DNA of 64,000 nucleotides from Xylocopa sonorina. Its lineage: Eukaryota > Arthropoda > Insecta > Hymenoptera > Apidae. The position numbers and the translations under genes are program-made. The notes beneath the pieces are model-generated. The model was not told the DNA's origin. It ran no database searches and saw only the letters and a list, made by a program, of their open reading frames with translations. The DNA is taken from contig NW_027490122.1 in the NCBI RefSeq assembly GCF_050948175.1, forward strand, positions 1,302,001-1,366,000, written 5' to 3'. Each line of letters opens with the position of its first letter. Within the stretch, counting starts at the first letter, position 1. Below, piece by piece: positions 1-10,852 of this stretch.

Positions 1-90
1 TTCGCAAATCAAATTATATCTTACCATGAAATATAGAAATGAGATGCGATATCGCGTTTTAAGAAGCATTAGAACTCTATTGCTGCGGTA

Positions 91-106
91 GGTAGACGTT
101 TGCAAA
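91..106. other. Variant dyad CGTTTGCAAACG in GGTAG-haplotype monomers
   Basis: In units reading AGGTAGACGTTTGCAAACG there is a 12-bp perfect palindrome centred on TGCA. This is the form of the first 12 kb (for example 98-109). Later units with GGTAG read ATTTGCAAACG and keep an 8-bp core, TTTGCAAA. The same units have lost the neighbouring CGTAG hairpin arm. Confidence 0.65.
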
Positions 107-147
107 CGCTATTTCCTTGCAAGGAAGTGTCGCATTTACATTCATTT

Positions 148-177
148 GAAGTGTAGACGAGGAATACATGACACTTC
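148..177. other. Inverted repeat GAAGTGT-16 bp-ACACTTC in each type A monomer
   Basis: Two perfect 7-bp complementary arms are separated by 16 bp and recur in most monomers. A second direct copy of GAAGTGT lies at the monomer end (298-304 here), so the right arm can pair with either. In type B and C units the left arm becomes GAATCGT, which abolishes the pairing. The role is unknown; a hairpin or a dimeric protein site are both possible. Confidence 0.7.
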
Positions 178-219
178 GCAAATGATATTATATCGTACCA
201 TGAAACATAGAAATGAGAT

Positions 220-229
220 GCGATATCGC
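220..229. other. 10-bp palindrome GCGATATCGC (type A dyad)
   Basis: A perfect palindrome centred on ATAT, present in most units throughout the window. It is replaced in type B units by a different dyad at the same place. The common variant GCGACATCGCG breaks its centre. Confidence 0.85.
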
Positions 230-256
230 GTTTTAAAAATCATAAGAACTCTATTG

Positions 257-269
257 CTACGATACGTAG
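257..269. other. Short hairpin CTACG-ATA-CGTAG
   Basis: A 5-bp perfect stem with a 3-nt loop. It is intact in units reading CTACGATACGTAG. It is broken in units reading ATAGGTAG or ATACCTAG, and in type B units, where the left arm reads CTTCG. Confidence 0.75.
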
Positions 270-286
270 ACATCTGCAAACGCTAT

Positions 287-300
287 TTCCTTGCAAGGAA
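287..300. other. 14-bp palindrome TTCCTTGCAAGGAA
   Basis: The longest perfect dyad in the majority unit, with a second TGCA centre about 13 bp upstream. It is the majority form. Recurring one-base variants are CCTAGCAAGG, CCTTGCAAAG, CCTTGCAAGA, CCTAGCGAGG and CCTTGCAACG. These mark subfamilies and each lowers the symmetry. Confidence 0.85.
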
Positions 301-1000
301 GTGTCGCATTTACATTCATTTGAAGTGTAGACGAGGAATACATAACACTTCGGAAATCATTTTATATCTTACCATGAAACATAGAAATGAGATGCGATAT
401 CGCGTTTTAAGAATCATAAGAACTCTATTGCTACGATACCTGGACATCTGCAGACGCTATTTCCTATCAGGGAAGTGTGCCATTTACATTCATTTGAAGT
501 GTAGACGAGAAATACATGACACTTCGCAAATCATATTATATCTTACCATGAAACATAGAAGTGAGTTGCGAAATCGCGTTTTAAGAAGCATTAGAAATCT
601 ATTGCTACGATACATAGACATCTGCAAACGCTATTTCCTTGCAAGGAAGTGTCGCATTTACATTCACTTGAAGTGTAGACGAGGAATACATGACACTTCG
701 CAAATCATATTATATCTTACCATGAAACATAGAAATGAGATGCGATATCGCGTTTTACGAAGCATTAGAACTCTATTGCTACGATAGGCAGACGTTTGCA
801 AACGCTATTTCCTAGCAAGGAAGTGTCGCATTTACATTCATTTGAAGTGTAGACGAGGAATACATAACACTTCGCAAATTATATTATATCTTACCACGAA
901 ACATAGAAATGAGATGCGATATCGCGCTTTAAGAAGCATTAGAAATCTATTGCTACGATACGTAGACATCTGCAAGCGCTATTTCCTAGCGAGGAAGTGT

Positions 1001-1174
1001 CGCATTCACATTCATTTGAAGTGTAGACGAGGAATGCATAACACTTCGCAATGAATATTATATCTTATCATGAAACATAGATATGAGATGCAATATCTCG
1101 TTTTAAGAAGCATTTGAACTCTATTGCTTCGATACGTAGACATCTGCAAACGCTATTTCCTTCAAAGGAAGTGT
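1001..1174 (+). repeat. Representative type B satellite monomer
   Basis: Type B units share a linked set of changes: GGAATGCATAAC, CGCAATGAATATT, CTTATCATG, ACATAGATATGAG, GCAATATCTCG, GCATTTGAACTC or GCATTTGAAATC, and GCTTCGATACG. Most also read TTTGAATCGTAGACG at the left, although this copy does not. Approximate positions of the GCAATATCTC word include 1090, 1611, 2481, 4222, 5962, 7876, 9790, 10311, 11878, 14834, 15878, 16922, 20052, 21792, 23530, 24226, 25096, 25966, 31868, 33087, 35349, 37089, 38481, 38829, 41087, 48399, 49097, 50837, 51186, 52230, 53271, 55708, 58145, 59885, 60407, 63017 and 63538. That makes about 50 copies, or roughly one unit in seven. Confidence 0.85.
1085..1099. 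other. Type B dyad GAGAT-GCAAT-ATCTC
   Basis: Two substitutions relative to type A (G to A and G to T, six bases apart) break GCGATATCGC and create 5-bp arms around a 5-nt centre. The overlapping pair AGATAT/ATATCT (1079-1084 and 1093-1098) is also complementary. Both pairings rely on B-specific bases. Confidence 0.75.
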
Positions 1175-2362
1175 CGCATTTACATTCATTTGAAGTGTAG
1201 ACGAGGAATACATGACACTTCGCAAATCATATTATATCTTAACATGAAACATAGAAATGAGATGCGATATCGCGTTTTAAGAAGCATTAGAACTCTATGC
1301 TACGATACCTAGACATCTGCAGACGCTATTTCCTAGCAAGGAAGTGTCGCATTTACATTCATTTGAAGTGTAGACGAGGAATACATAACACTTCGCAAAT
1401 CATATTATATCTTACCATGAAACATAGAAATGAAATGCGATATCGCGTTTTAAGAAGCATTAGAACTCTATTGCTACGATACGTAGACATCTGCAAACGC
1501 TATTTCCTTGCATGGAAGTGTCGCATTTACATTCATTTGAATCGTTGACGAGGAATGCATAACACTTCGCAATGAATATTATATCTTATCATGAAACATA
1601 GATATCAGATGCAATATCTCGTTTTAAGAAGCATTTGAACTCTATTGCTTCGATACGTAGACATCTGCAAACGCTATTTCCTTGCAAGGAAGTGTCGCAT
1701 TTACATTCATTTGAAGTGTAGACGAGGAATACATGACACTTCGCAAATCATATTATATCTTAACATGAAACATAGAAATGAGATGCGATATCTCGTTTTA
1801 AGAAGCATTAGAACTCCATTGCTACGATAGGTAGACGTTTGCAAACGCTATTTCCTTGCAAGGAAGTGTCGCATTTACATTCATTTGAAGTGTAGACGAG
1901 GAATACATAACACTTCGCAAATCATATTATGTCTTACCATGAAACATAGAAATGAGATGCGATATCGCGTATTAAGAATCATAAGAACTCTATTGCTACG
2001 ATTCGTAGACATCTGCAAACGCTATTTCCTTGCAAGGAAGTGTCGCATTTACATTCATTTGAAGTGTAGACGAAGAATACATAACACTTCGCAAATCATA
2101 TTATATCTTACCATGAAACATAGAAATGAGATGCGATATCGCGTTTTAAGAAGCATTTGAACTCTATTGCTTCGATTCGTAGACATCTGCAATCGCTATT
2201 TCCTTGCAAGGAAGTGTCGCATTTACATTCATTTGAAGTGTAGACGAGGAATACATAACACTTCGCAAATCATATTATATCTTACCATGAAACATAGAGA
2301 TGAGATGCGATATCGCGTTTTAAGAAGCATTAGAACACTATTGCTATGATAGGTAGACATTC

Positions 2363-2894
2363 GCAAACGCTATTTCCTTGCAAGGAAGTGTCGCATTTAC
2401 ATTCATTTGAATCGTAGACGAGGAATGCATAACACTTCGCAATGAATATTATATCTTATCATGAAACATAGATATGAGATGCAATATCTCGTTTTAGGAA
2501 GCATTTGAAATCTATTGCTTCGATACGTAGACATCTGCAAACGCTATTTCCTTGCAAGGAAGTGTCGCATTTACATTCATTTGAAGTGCAGACGAGGAAT
2601 ACATAACACTTCGCAAATCATATTATATCTTACCATCAAACATAGAAATGAGATGCGTTATCGCGTGTTAAGAAGCATTTGAACTCTATTGCTACGATAC
2701 GTAGACATCTGCAAACGCTATTTCCTTGCAAGGAAGTGTCGCATTTACATTCATTTCAATCGTAGACGAGGTATGCATAACACTTCGCAATGAATATTAT
2801 ATCTTACCATGAAACATAGAAATGAGATGCGATATCGCGTTTTAAGAATCATAAGAAATCTATTGCTACGATACGTAGACATCTGCAAACGCTA
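2363..2894 (+). repeat. 532-bp block, copy 1 of 3
   Basis: Identical as read to 5844-6375 (offset 3481) and nearly so to 7758-8289 (a further 1914 bp, exactly 11 monomers). It contains one type B unit with the TTTTAGGAAGC variant, then a unit reading GCGTTATCGCGTGTTAAG. That doubly changed palindrome appears only in these three blocks. Confidence 0.85.
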
Positions 2895-3602
2895 TTTCCT
2901 TGCAAGGAAGTGTCGCATTTACATTCATTTGAAGTGTAGACGAGGAATACATAACACTTCGCAAATCATATTATATCTTACCATTAAATATAGAAATGAG
3001 ATGCGATATCGCGTTTTAAGAATCATAAGAACTCTATTGCTACGATACGTAGACATCTGCAAACGCTATTTCCTTGCAAGGAAGTGTCGCATTTACATTC
3101 ATTTCAATCGTAGACGAGGTATGCATAACACTTCGCAATGAATATTATATCTTACCATGAAACATAGAAATGAGATGCGATATCGCGTTTTAAGAATCAT
3201 AAGAAATCTATTGCTACGATACGTAGACATCTGCAAACGCTATTTCCTTGCAAGGAAGTGTCGCATTTACATTCATTTGAAGTGTAGACGAGGAATACAT
3301 AACACTTCGCAAATCATATTATATCTTACCATTAAATATAGAAATGAGATGCGATATCGCGTTTTAAGAATCATAAGAACTCTATTGCTACGATACGTAG
3401 ACATCTGCAAACGCTATTTCCTTGCAAGGAAGTGTCGCATTTACATTCATTTCAATCGTAGACGAGGTATGCATAACACTTCGCAATGAATATTATATCT
3501 TACCATGAAACATAGAAATGAGATGCGATATCGCGTTTTAAGAATCATAAGAAATCTATTGCTACGATACGTAGACATCTGCAAACGCTATTTCCTTGCA
3601 AA
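2681..3602 (+). repeat. Tandem 348-bp dimer, two full copies plus a partial
   Basis: Copies are 2681-3028, 3029-3376 and 3377-3602, with no difference that I can see. One monomer of each pair carries CATTTCAATCGTAGACGAGG and a GGTATGC variant; the other carries ACCATTAAATATAG. The third copy changes at an extra A in TTGCAAAGG (3598-3603). Exact identity over adjacent dimers indicates very recent unequal exchange. Confidence 0.92.
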
Positions 3603-5110
3603 GGAAGTGTCGCATTTACATTCATTTGAAGTGTAGACGAGGAATACATAACACTTCGCAAATCATATTATATCTTACCATGAAACATAGAAATGAGATG
3701 CGATATCACGTTTTAAGAAGCATTAGAAATCTATTGCTACGATACATAGACATCTGCAAACGCTATTTCCTTGCAAGGAAGTGTCGCATTTACATTCATT
3801 TGAAGTGTAGACGAGGAATAGATAACACTTCGCAAATCATATTATACCTTACCATGAAACATAGAAATGAGATGCGATATCGCGTTTTAAGAATCATAAG
3901 AACACTATTGCTACGATACGTAGACATATGCAAACGCTATTTCCTTGCAAGGAAGTGTCGCATTTACATTGATTTGAAGTGTAGACGAGGAATACATAAC
4001 ACTTCGCAAATCATATTATATCTTACCACGAAACATAGAAATGAGATGCGATATCGCGTTTTAAGAATCATAAGAACTCTATTGCTACGATACGTAGACA
4101 TCTGCAAACGCTATTTCCTTGCAAGGAAGTGTCGCATTTACATTCATATGAATCGTAGACGAGGAATGCATAACACTTAGCAATGAATATTATATCTTAT
4201 CATGAAACATAGATATGAGATGCAATATCTCGTTTTAAGAAGCATTTGAACTCTATTGCTTCGATACGTAGACATCTGCAAACGCTATTTCCTTGCAAGG
4301 AAGTGTCGCATTTACATTCATTTGAAGTGTAGACGAGGAATACATAACACTTCGCAAACCATATTATAACTTACCATGAAACATAGAAATGAGATGCGAT
4401 ATCGCGTTTTAAAAATCATAAGAACTCTATTGCTACGATACGTAGACATCTGCAAACGCTAATTCCTTGCAAGGAAGTGTCGCATTTACATTCATTTGAA
4501 GTGTAGACGAGGAATACATGACACTTCGCAAATCATATTATATCTTACCATGAAACATAGAAATGAGATGCGAAATCGCGTTTTAAGAAGCATTAGAAAT
4601 CTATTGCTACGATACATAGACATCTGCAAACGCTATTTCCTTGCAAGGAAGTGTCGCATTTACATTCATTTGAAGTATAGATGAGGAATACATGACACTT
4701 CGCAATTCAAATTATATCTTACCATGAAATACAGAAATGAGATGCGATATCGCGTTATAAGAAGCATTAGAACTCTATTGCTACGATAGGTAGACGTTTG
4801 CAAACGCTATTTCCTTGCAAGGAAGTGTCGCATTTACATTCATTTGAAAATGTAGACGAGGAATACATAACACTTCGGAATTCATTTTATATCTTACCAT
4901 GAAACATAGAAATGAGATGCGATATCGCGTTTTAAGAATCATAAGAACTCTATTGCTACGATACCTGGACATCTGCAGACGCTATTTCCTATCAGGGAAG
5001 TGTGGCATTTACATTCATTTGAAGTGTAGACGAGAAATACATGACACTTCGCGAATCATATTATATCTTACCATGAAACATAGAAATGAGATGCGATATC
5101 GCGTTTATGA
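3603..5110 (+). repeat. Mixed type A and B monomers
   Basis: About nine units with no long near-identical partner that I could trace in the window. One type B unit has its signature at about 4222. A one-base insertion (TTTGAAAATGTAG) lies near 4849. An unusual GCGTTTATGAACC change lies near 5104, net -1 bp. The block ending near 5110 resembles the 146-787 series in its ATACCTGGACATC and CTATCAGGGAAG variants, with point differences. Confidence 0.8.
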
Positions 5111-5737
5111 ACCATTAGAAAACTATTGCTACGATAGGTAGACAATTGCAAACGCTATTTCCTTGCAAGGAAGTGTCGCATTTACATTCATTTGAAGTGT
5201 AGACGAGGAATACATAACACTTCGCAAATCATATTATATCTTACCATGAAACATAGAAATGAGATGCGATATCGCGTTTTAAGAAGCATTAGAACTCTAT
5301 TGCTACGATACCTAGACATCTGCAGATGCTATTTCCTAGCAAGGAAGTGTCGCATTTACATTCATTTGAAGTGTAGACGAGGAATTCATAACACTTCGCA
5401 AATCATATTATACCTTACCATGAAACATAGAAATGAGATGCGATATCGCGTTTTAAGAATCATTAGAAATCTATTGCTACGATACGTAGACATCTGCAAA
5501 CGCTATTCCCTAGCGAGGAAGTGTCGCATTTACATTTATTTGAAGTGTAGACGACGGATACATAACACTTCGCAAATCATATTATACCTTACCATGAAAC
5601 ATAGAAATGAGATGCGATATCGCGTTTTAAGATTCATAAGAACTCTATTGCTACGATACGTAGACATCTGCAAACGCTATTTCCTTGCAAGGAAATGTCG
5701 CATTTACATTCATTTGATGTGTAGACGAGGAATACAT
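5111..5737 (+). repeat. 627-bp block, copy 1 of 2
   Basis: Matches 12939-13565 (offset 7828, which is 45 monomers minus two one-base deletions that lie between the copies). I found no internal difference. Diagnostic variants are GACAATTGC, CTGCAGATGC, GGAATTCATAAC, CTATTCCCTAGCGAGG with TTTATTTGAAG, GACGACGGATAC and AAGATTCATAAG. Confidence 0.9.
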
Positions 5738-5763
5738 AACACTTCGCAAATCATATTATATCT

Positions 5764-6447
5764 TACCATGAAGCATAGAAATGAGATGCGATATCGCGTT
5801 TTAAAAATCATAAGAACTCTATTGCTACGATACGTAGACATCTGCAAACGCTATTTCCTTGCAAGGAAGTGTCGCATTTACATTCATTTGAATCGTAGAC
5901 GAGGAATGCATAACACTTCGCAATGAATATTATATCTTATCATGAAACATAGATATGAGATGCAATATCTCGTTTTAGGAAGCATTTGAAATCTATTGCT
6001 TCGATACGTAGACATCTGCAAACGCTATTTCCTTGCAAGGAAGTGTCGCATTTACATTCATTTGAAGTGCAGACGAGGAATACATAACACTTCGCAAATC
6101 ATATTATATCTTACCATCAAACATAGAAATGAGATGCGTTATCGCGTGTTAAGAAGCATTTGAACTCTATTGCTACGATACGTAGACATCTGCAAACGCT
6201 ATTTCCTTGCAAGGAAGTGTCGCATTTACATTCATTTCAATCGTAGACGAGGTATGCATAACACTTCGCAATGAATATTATATCTTACCATGAAACATAG
6301 AAATGAGATGCGATATCGCGTTTTAAGAATCATAAGAAATCTATTGCTACGATACGTAGACATCTGCAAACGCTAATTCCTTGCAAGGAAGTGTCGCATT
6401 TACATTCATTTGAAGTGTAGACGAGGAATACATGACACTTCGCAAAT
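5764..6447 (+). repeat. 684-bp block, copy 1 of 2
   Basis: Pairs with 7678-8361 at 1914 bp (11 monomers); one substitution seen (AAATCTATTG versus AAATTTATTG). It contains the second copy of the 532-bp block and the CGCTAATTCC variant of the 14-bp palindrome region. Confidence 0.88.
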
Positions 6448-6930
6448 GATATTATATCGTACCATGAAACATAGAAATGAGATGCGATATCGCGTTTTAA
6501 AAATCATAAGAACTCTATTGCTACGATACGTAGACATCTGCAAACGCTATTTCCTTGCAAGGAAGTGTCGCATTTACATTCATTTGAAGTGTAGACGAGG
6601 AATACATAACACTTCGGAAATCATTTTATATCTTACCATGAAACATAGAAATGAGATGCGATATCGCGTTTTAAGAATCATAAGAACTCTATTGCTACGA
6701 TACCTGGACATCTGCAGACGCTATTTCCTATCAGGGAAGTGTGCCATTTACATTCATTTGAAGTGTAGACGAGAAATACATGACACTTCGCAAATCATAT
6801 TATATCTTACCATGAAACATAGAAGTGAGTTGCGAAATCGCGTTTTAAGAAGCATTAGAAATCTATTGCTACGATACATAGACATCTGCAAACGCTATTT
6901 CCTTGCAAGGAAGTGTCGCATTTACATTCA
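6377..6930 (+). repeat. 554-bp block shared with 113-666 and 8813-9366
   Basis: A third copy of part of the 8.7-kb duplication, offset 6264 bp (36 monomers) from the left copy and 2436 bp (14 monomers) from the right copy. It carries the diagnostic AATGATATTATATCG, CGGAAATCATTTTAT, CTGGACATCTGCAGACG, TATCAGGGAAGTGTGCC and AGTGAGTTGCGAAATCG variants. It overlaps the end of the 5764-6447 block, so the junction lies between two duplicated series. Confidence 0.88.
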
Positions 6931-7677
6931 TTTGATTCGAAGACGAGGAATGCATGACACTTCGCAAATCATATTATATCTTACCATGAAACATAGAAAT
7001 GAGATGCGAAATCGCGTTTTAAGAAGCATTAGAAATCTATTGCTACGATACATAGACATCTGCAAACGCTATTTCCTTGCAAGGAAGTGTCGCATTTACA
7101 TTTATTTGAAGTGTAGACGAGGAATACATGACACTTCGCAAATCATATTATATCTTACCATGAAACATAGAAATGAGATGCGATATCGCGTTTTAAAAAT
7201 CATAAGAACTCTATTTCTACGATACGTAGACATCTGCAAACGCTATTTCCTTGCAAGGAAGTGTCGCATTTACATTCATTTGAAGTGTAGACGAGGAATT
7301 CATAACACTTCGCAAATCATATTGTACCTTACCATGGAACATAGGAATGTGATGCGATATCGCGTTTTAATATTCATAAGAACTCTATTGCTACGATACG
7401 TAGACATCTACAAACGCTATTTCCTTGCATGGAAGTGTCGCATTTACATTCATTTGAAGTGTAGACGAGGAATACATAACACTTCGCAAATCATATTATA
7501 TCTTACCATGAAATATAGAAATGAGATGCGATATCGTGTTTTAAGAATCATAAGAACTCTATTGCTGCGGTAGGTAGACGTTTGCAAACGCTATTTCCTT
7601 GCAAGTAAGTGTCGCATTTACATTCATTTGAAGTGTAGACGAGGAATACATAACACTTCGCAAATCATATTATATCG
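6931..7677 (+). repeat. Type A monomers with local variants
   Basis: About four units without a traced long partner. Variants include TTTGATTCGAAGACG, GGAATTCATAAC, GTACCTTACCATGG and TTGCATGG. The variant GCTGCGGTAGGTAGACG also occurs at 81-97 and 8781-8797. Confidence 0.75.
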
Positions 7678-8361
7678 TGCCATGAAGCATAGAAATGAGA
7701 TGCGATATCGCGTTTTAAAAATCATAAGAACTCTATTGCTACGATACGTAGACATCTGCAAACGCTATTTCCTTGCAAGGAAGTGTCGCATTTACATTCA
7801 TTTGAATCGTAGACGAGGAATGCATAACACTTCGCAATGAATATTATATCTTATCATGAAACATAGATATGAGATGCAATATCTCGTTTTAGGAAGCATT
7901 TGAAATCTATTGCTTCGATACGTAGACATCTGCAAACGCTATTTCCTTGCAAGGAAGTGTCGCATTTACATTCATTTGAAGTGCAGACGAGGAATACATA
8001 ACACTTCGCAAATCATATTATATCTTACCATCAAACATAGAAATGAGATGCGTTATCGCGTGTTAAGAAGCATTTGAACTCTATTGCTACGATACGTAGA
8101 CATCTGCAAACGCTATTTCCTTGCAAGGAAGTGTCGCATTTACATTCATTTCAATCGTAGACGAGGTATGCATAACACTTCGCAATGAATATTATATCTT
8201 ACCATGAAACATAGAAATGAGATGCGATATCGCGTTTTAAGAATCATAAGAAATTTATTGCTACGATACGTAGACATCTGCAAACGCTAATTCCTTGCAA
8301 GGAAGTGTCGCATTTACATTCATTTGAAGTGTAGACGAGGAATACATGACACTTCGCAAAT
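7678..8361 (+). repeat. 684-bp block, copy 2 of 2
   Basis: Partner of 5764-6447. It leads into 8362-8700, where two adjacent units share CGCAAATCAAATTATATC and ATGAAATATAG. The same words open the window at 1-40. Confidence 0.86.
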
Positions 8362-8700
8362 CATATTATACCTTACCATGAAACATAGAAATGAGTTGCG
8401 AAATCGCGTTTTAAGAAGCATTAGAAATCTATTGCTACGATACATAGACATCTGCAAACGCTATTTCCTTGCAAGGAAGTGTCGCATTTACATTCATTTG
8501 AAGTGTAGACGAGGAATACATGACACTTCGCAAATCAAATTATATCTTACCATGAAATATAGAAATGAGATGCGAAATCGCGTTTTAAGAAGCATTAGAA
8601 ATCTATTGCTACGATACATAGACATCTGCAAACGCTATTTCTTTGCAAGGAAGTGTCGCATTTACATTCATTTGAAGTGTAGACGAGGAATACATGACAC

Positions 8701-10852
8701 TTCGCAAATCAAATTATATCTTACCATGAAATATAGAAATGAGATGCGATATCGCGTTTTAAGAAGCATTAGAACTCTATTGCTGCGGTAGGTAGACGTT
8801 TGCAAACGCTATTTCCTTGCAAGGAAGTGTCGCATTTACATTCATTTGAAGTGTAGACGAGGAATACATGACACTTCGCAAATGATATTATATCGTACCA
8901 TGAAACATAGAAATGAGATGCGATATCGCGTTTTAAAAATCATAAGAACTCTATTGCTACGATACGTAGACATCTGCAAACGCTATTTCCTTGCAAGGAA
9001 GTGTCGCATTTACATTCATTTGAAGTGTAGACGAGGAATACATAACACTTCGGAAATCATTTTATATCTTACCATGAAACATAGAAATGAGATGCGATAT
9101 CGCGTTTTAAGAATCATAAGAACTCTATTGCTACGATACCTGGACATCTGCAGACGCTATTTCCTATCAGGGAAGTGTGCCATTTACATTCATTTGAAGT
9201 GTAGACGAGAAATACATGACACTTCGCAAATCATATTATATCTTACCATGAAACATAGAAGTGAGTTGCGAAATCGCGTTTTAAGAAGCATTAGAAATCT
9301 ATTGCTACGATACATAGACATCTGCAAACGCTATTTCCTTGCAAGGAAGTGTCGCATTTACATTCACTTGAAGTGTAGACGAGGAATACATGACACTTCG
9401 CAAATCATATTATATCTTACCATGAAACATAGAAATGAGATGCGATATCGCGTTTTACGAAGCATTAGAACTCTATTGCTACGATAGGCAGACGTTTGCA
9501 AACGCTATTTCCTAGCAAGGAAGTGTCGCATTTACATTCATTTGAAGTGTAGACGAGGAATACATAACACTTCGCAAATTATATTATATCTTACCACGAA
9601 ACATAGAAATGAGATGCGATATCGCGCTTTAAGAAGCATTAGAAATCTATTGCTACGATACGTAGACATCTGCAAGCGCTATTTCCTAGCGAGGAACTGT
9701 CGCATTCACATTCATTTGAAGTGTAGACGAGGAATGCATAACACTTCGCAATGAATATTATATCTTATCATGAAACATAGATATGAGATGCAATATCTCG
9801 TTTTAAGAAGCATTTGAACTCTATTGCTTCGATACGTAGACATCTGCAAACGCTATTTCCTTCAAAGGAAGTGTCGCATTTACATTCATTTGAAGTGTAG
9901 ACGAGGAATACATGACACTTCGCAAATCATATTATATCTTAACATGAAACATAGAAATGAGATGCGATATCGCGTTTTAAGAAGCATTAGAACTCTATGC
10001 TACGATACCTAGACATCTGCAGACGCTATTTCCTAGCAAGGAAGTGTCGCATTTACATTCATTTGAAGTGTAGACGAGGAATACATAACACTTCGCAAAT
10101 CATATTATATCTTACCATGAAACATAGAAATGAAATGCGATATCGCGTTTTAAGAAGCATTAGAACTCTATTGCTACGATACGTAGACATCTGCAAACGC
10201 TATTTCCTTGCATGGAAGTGTCGCATTTACATTCATTTGAATCGTTGACGAGGAATGCATAACACTTCGCAATGAATATTATATCTTATCATGAAACATA
10301 GATATCAGATGCAATATCTCGTTTTAAGAAGCATTTGAACTCTATTGCTTCGATACGTAGACATCTGCAAACGCTATTTCCTTGCAAGGAAGTGTCGCAT
10401 TTACATTCATTTGAAGTGTAGACGAGGAATACATGACACTTCGCAAATCATATTATATCTTAACATGAAACATAGAAATGAGATGCGATATCGCGTTTTA
10501 AGAAGCATTAGAACTCCATTGCTACGATAGGTAGACGTTTGCAAACGCTATTTCCTTGCAAGGAAGTGTCGCATTTACATTCATTTGAAGTGTAGACGAG
10601 GAATACATAACACTTCGCAAATCATATTATGTCTTACCATGAAACATAGAAATGAGATGCGATATCGCGTATTAAGAATCATAAGAACTCTATTGCTACG
10701 ATTCGTAGACATCTGCAAACGCTATTTCCTTGCAAGGAAGTGTCGCATTTACATTCATTTGAAGTGTAGACGAAGAATACATAACACTTCGCAAATCATA
10801 TTATATCTTACCATGAAACATAGAAATGAGATGCGATATCGCGTTTTAAGAA
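8701..10852 (+). repeat. Right copy of the 8.7-kb-spaced duplication
   Basis: Partner of 1-2152, with two substitutions in 2152 bp as read. This copy continues past 10852 into AATCAATAGAAC rather than a type B tail, so the right breakpoint falls inside a monomer, just after the T tract. Confidence 0.93.

Larger units (their letters stand above)
131..304 (+). repeat. Representative type A satellite monomer
   Basis: This is the first complete unit in the phase used here, with position 1 at the C of CGCATTTAC. In order it carries the GAAGTGT/ACACTTC inverted arms (unit positions 18-47), an AT-rich stretch (51-66), the palindrome GCGATATCGC (90-99), a T4/A-rich tract, the CTACG-ATA-CGTAG hairpin (127-139), CTGCAAACG, and the palindrome TTCCTTGCAAGGAA (157-170). 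Type A makes up most of the 367 units. Recurrent alternatives inside it are AAGCATTAG versus AATCATAAG after the T tract, and three linked haplotypes near unit positions 130-150. Confidence 0.9.
1..2152 (+). repeat. Left copy of the 8.7-kb-spaced duplication
   Basis: About 12 monomers matching 8701-10852 at an offset of exactly 8700 bp, or 50 monomers. Reading line by line I saw only two substitutions (G/C at 997/9697 and T/G near 1793/10493). They share the one-base deletion in CTCTATGCTACG (1297/9997) and the CCTTCAAAGG variant. The match ends at 2152, where AAGCATTTG replaces AATCAATAG. It runs off the left window edge, so its true length is unknown. Confidence 0.93.

Noticed and set aside
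295..303. AAGGAAGTG as an ETS-family transcription factor site in each monomer
   Set aside because: It matches a common GGAAGTG core, but a 7-base match is expected often by chance and nothing else indicates a promoter. It is part of the 14-bp palindrome.
131..304. CENP-B box in the monomer
   Set aside because: Words starting TTCG (CTTCGCAAATC, CTTCGCAATGA, CTTCGATACG) do not carry the conserved A and CGGG positions of the box.
4781..4972. Reverse-strand reading frames (also near 17133-17327, 29818-30027, 41809-42021 and 42114-42368)
   Set aside because: Antisense of the same monomers, each limited to one or two units and opened by local indels or substitutions.
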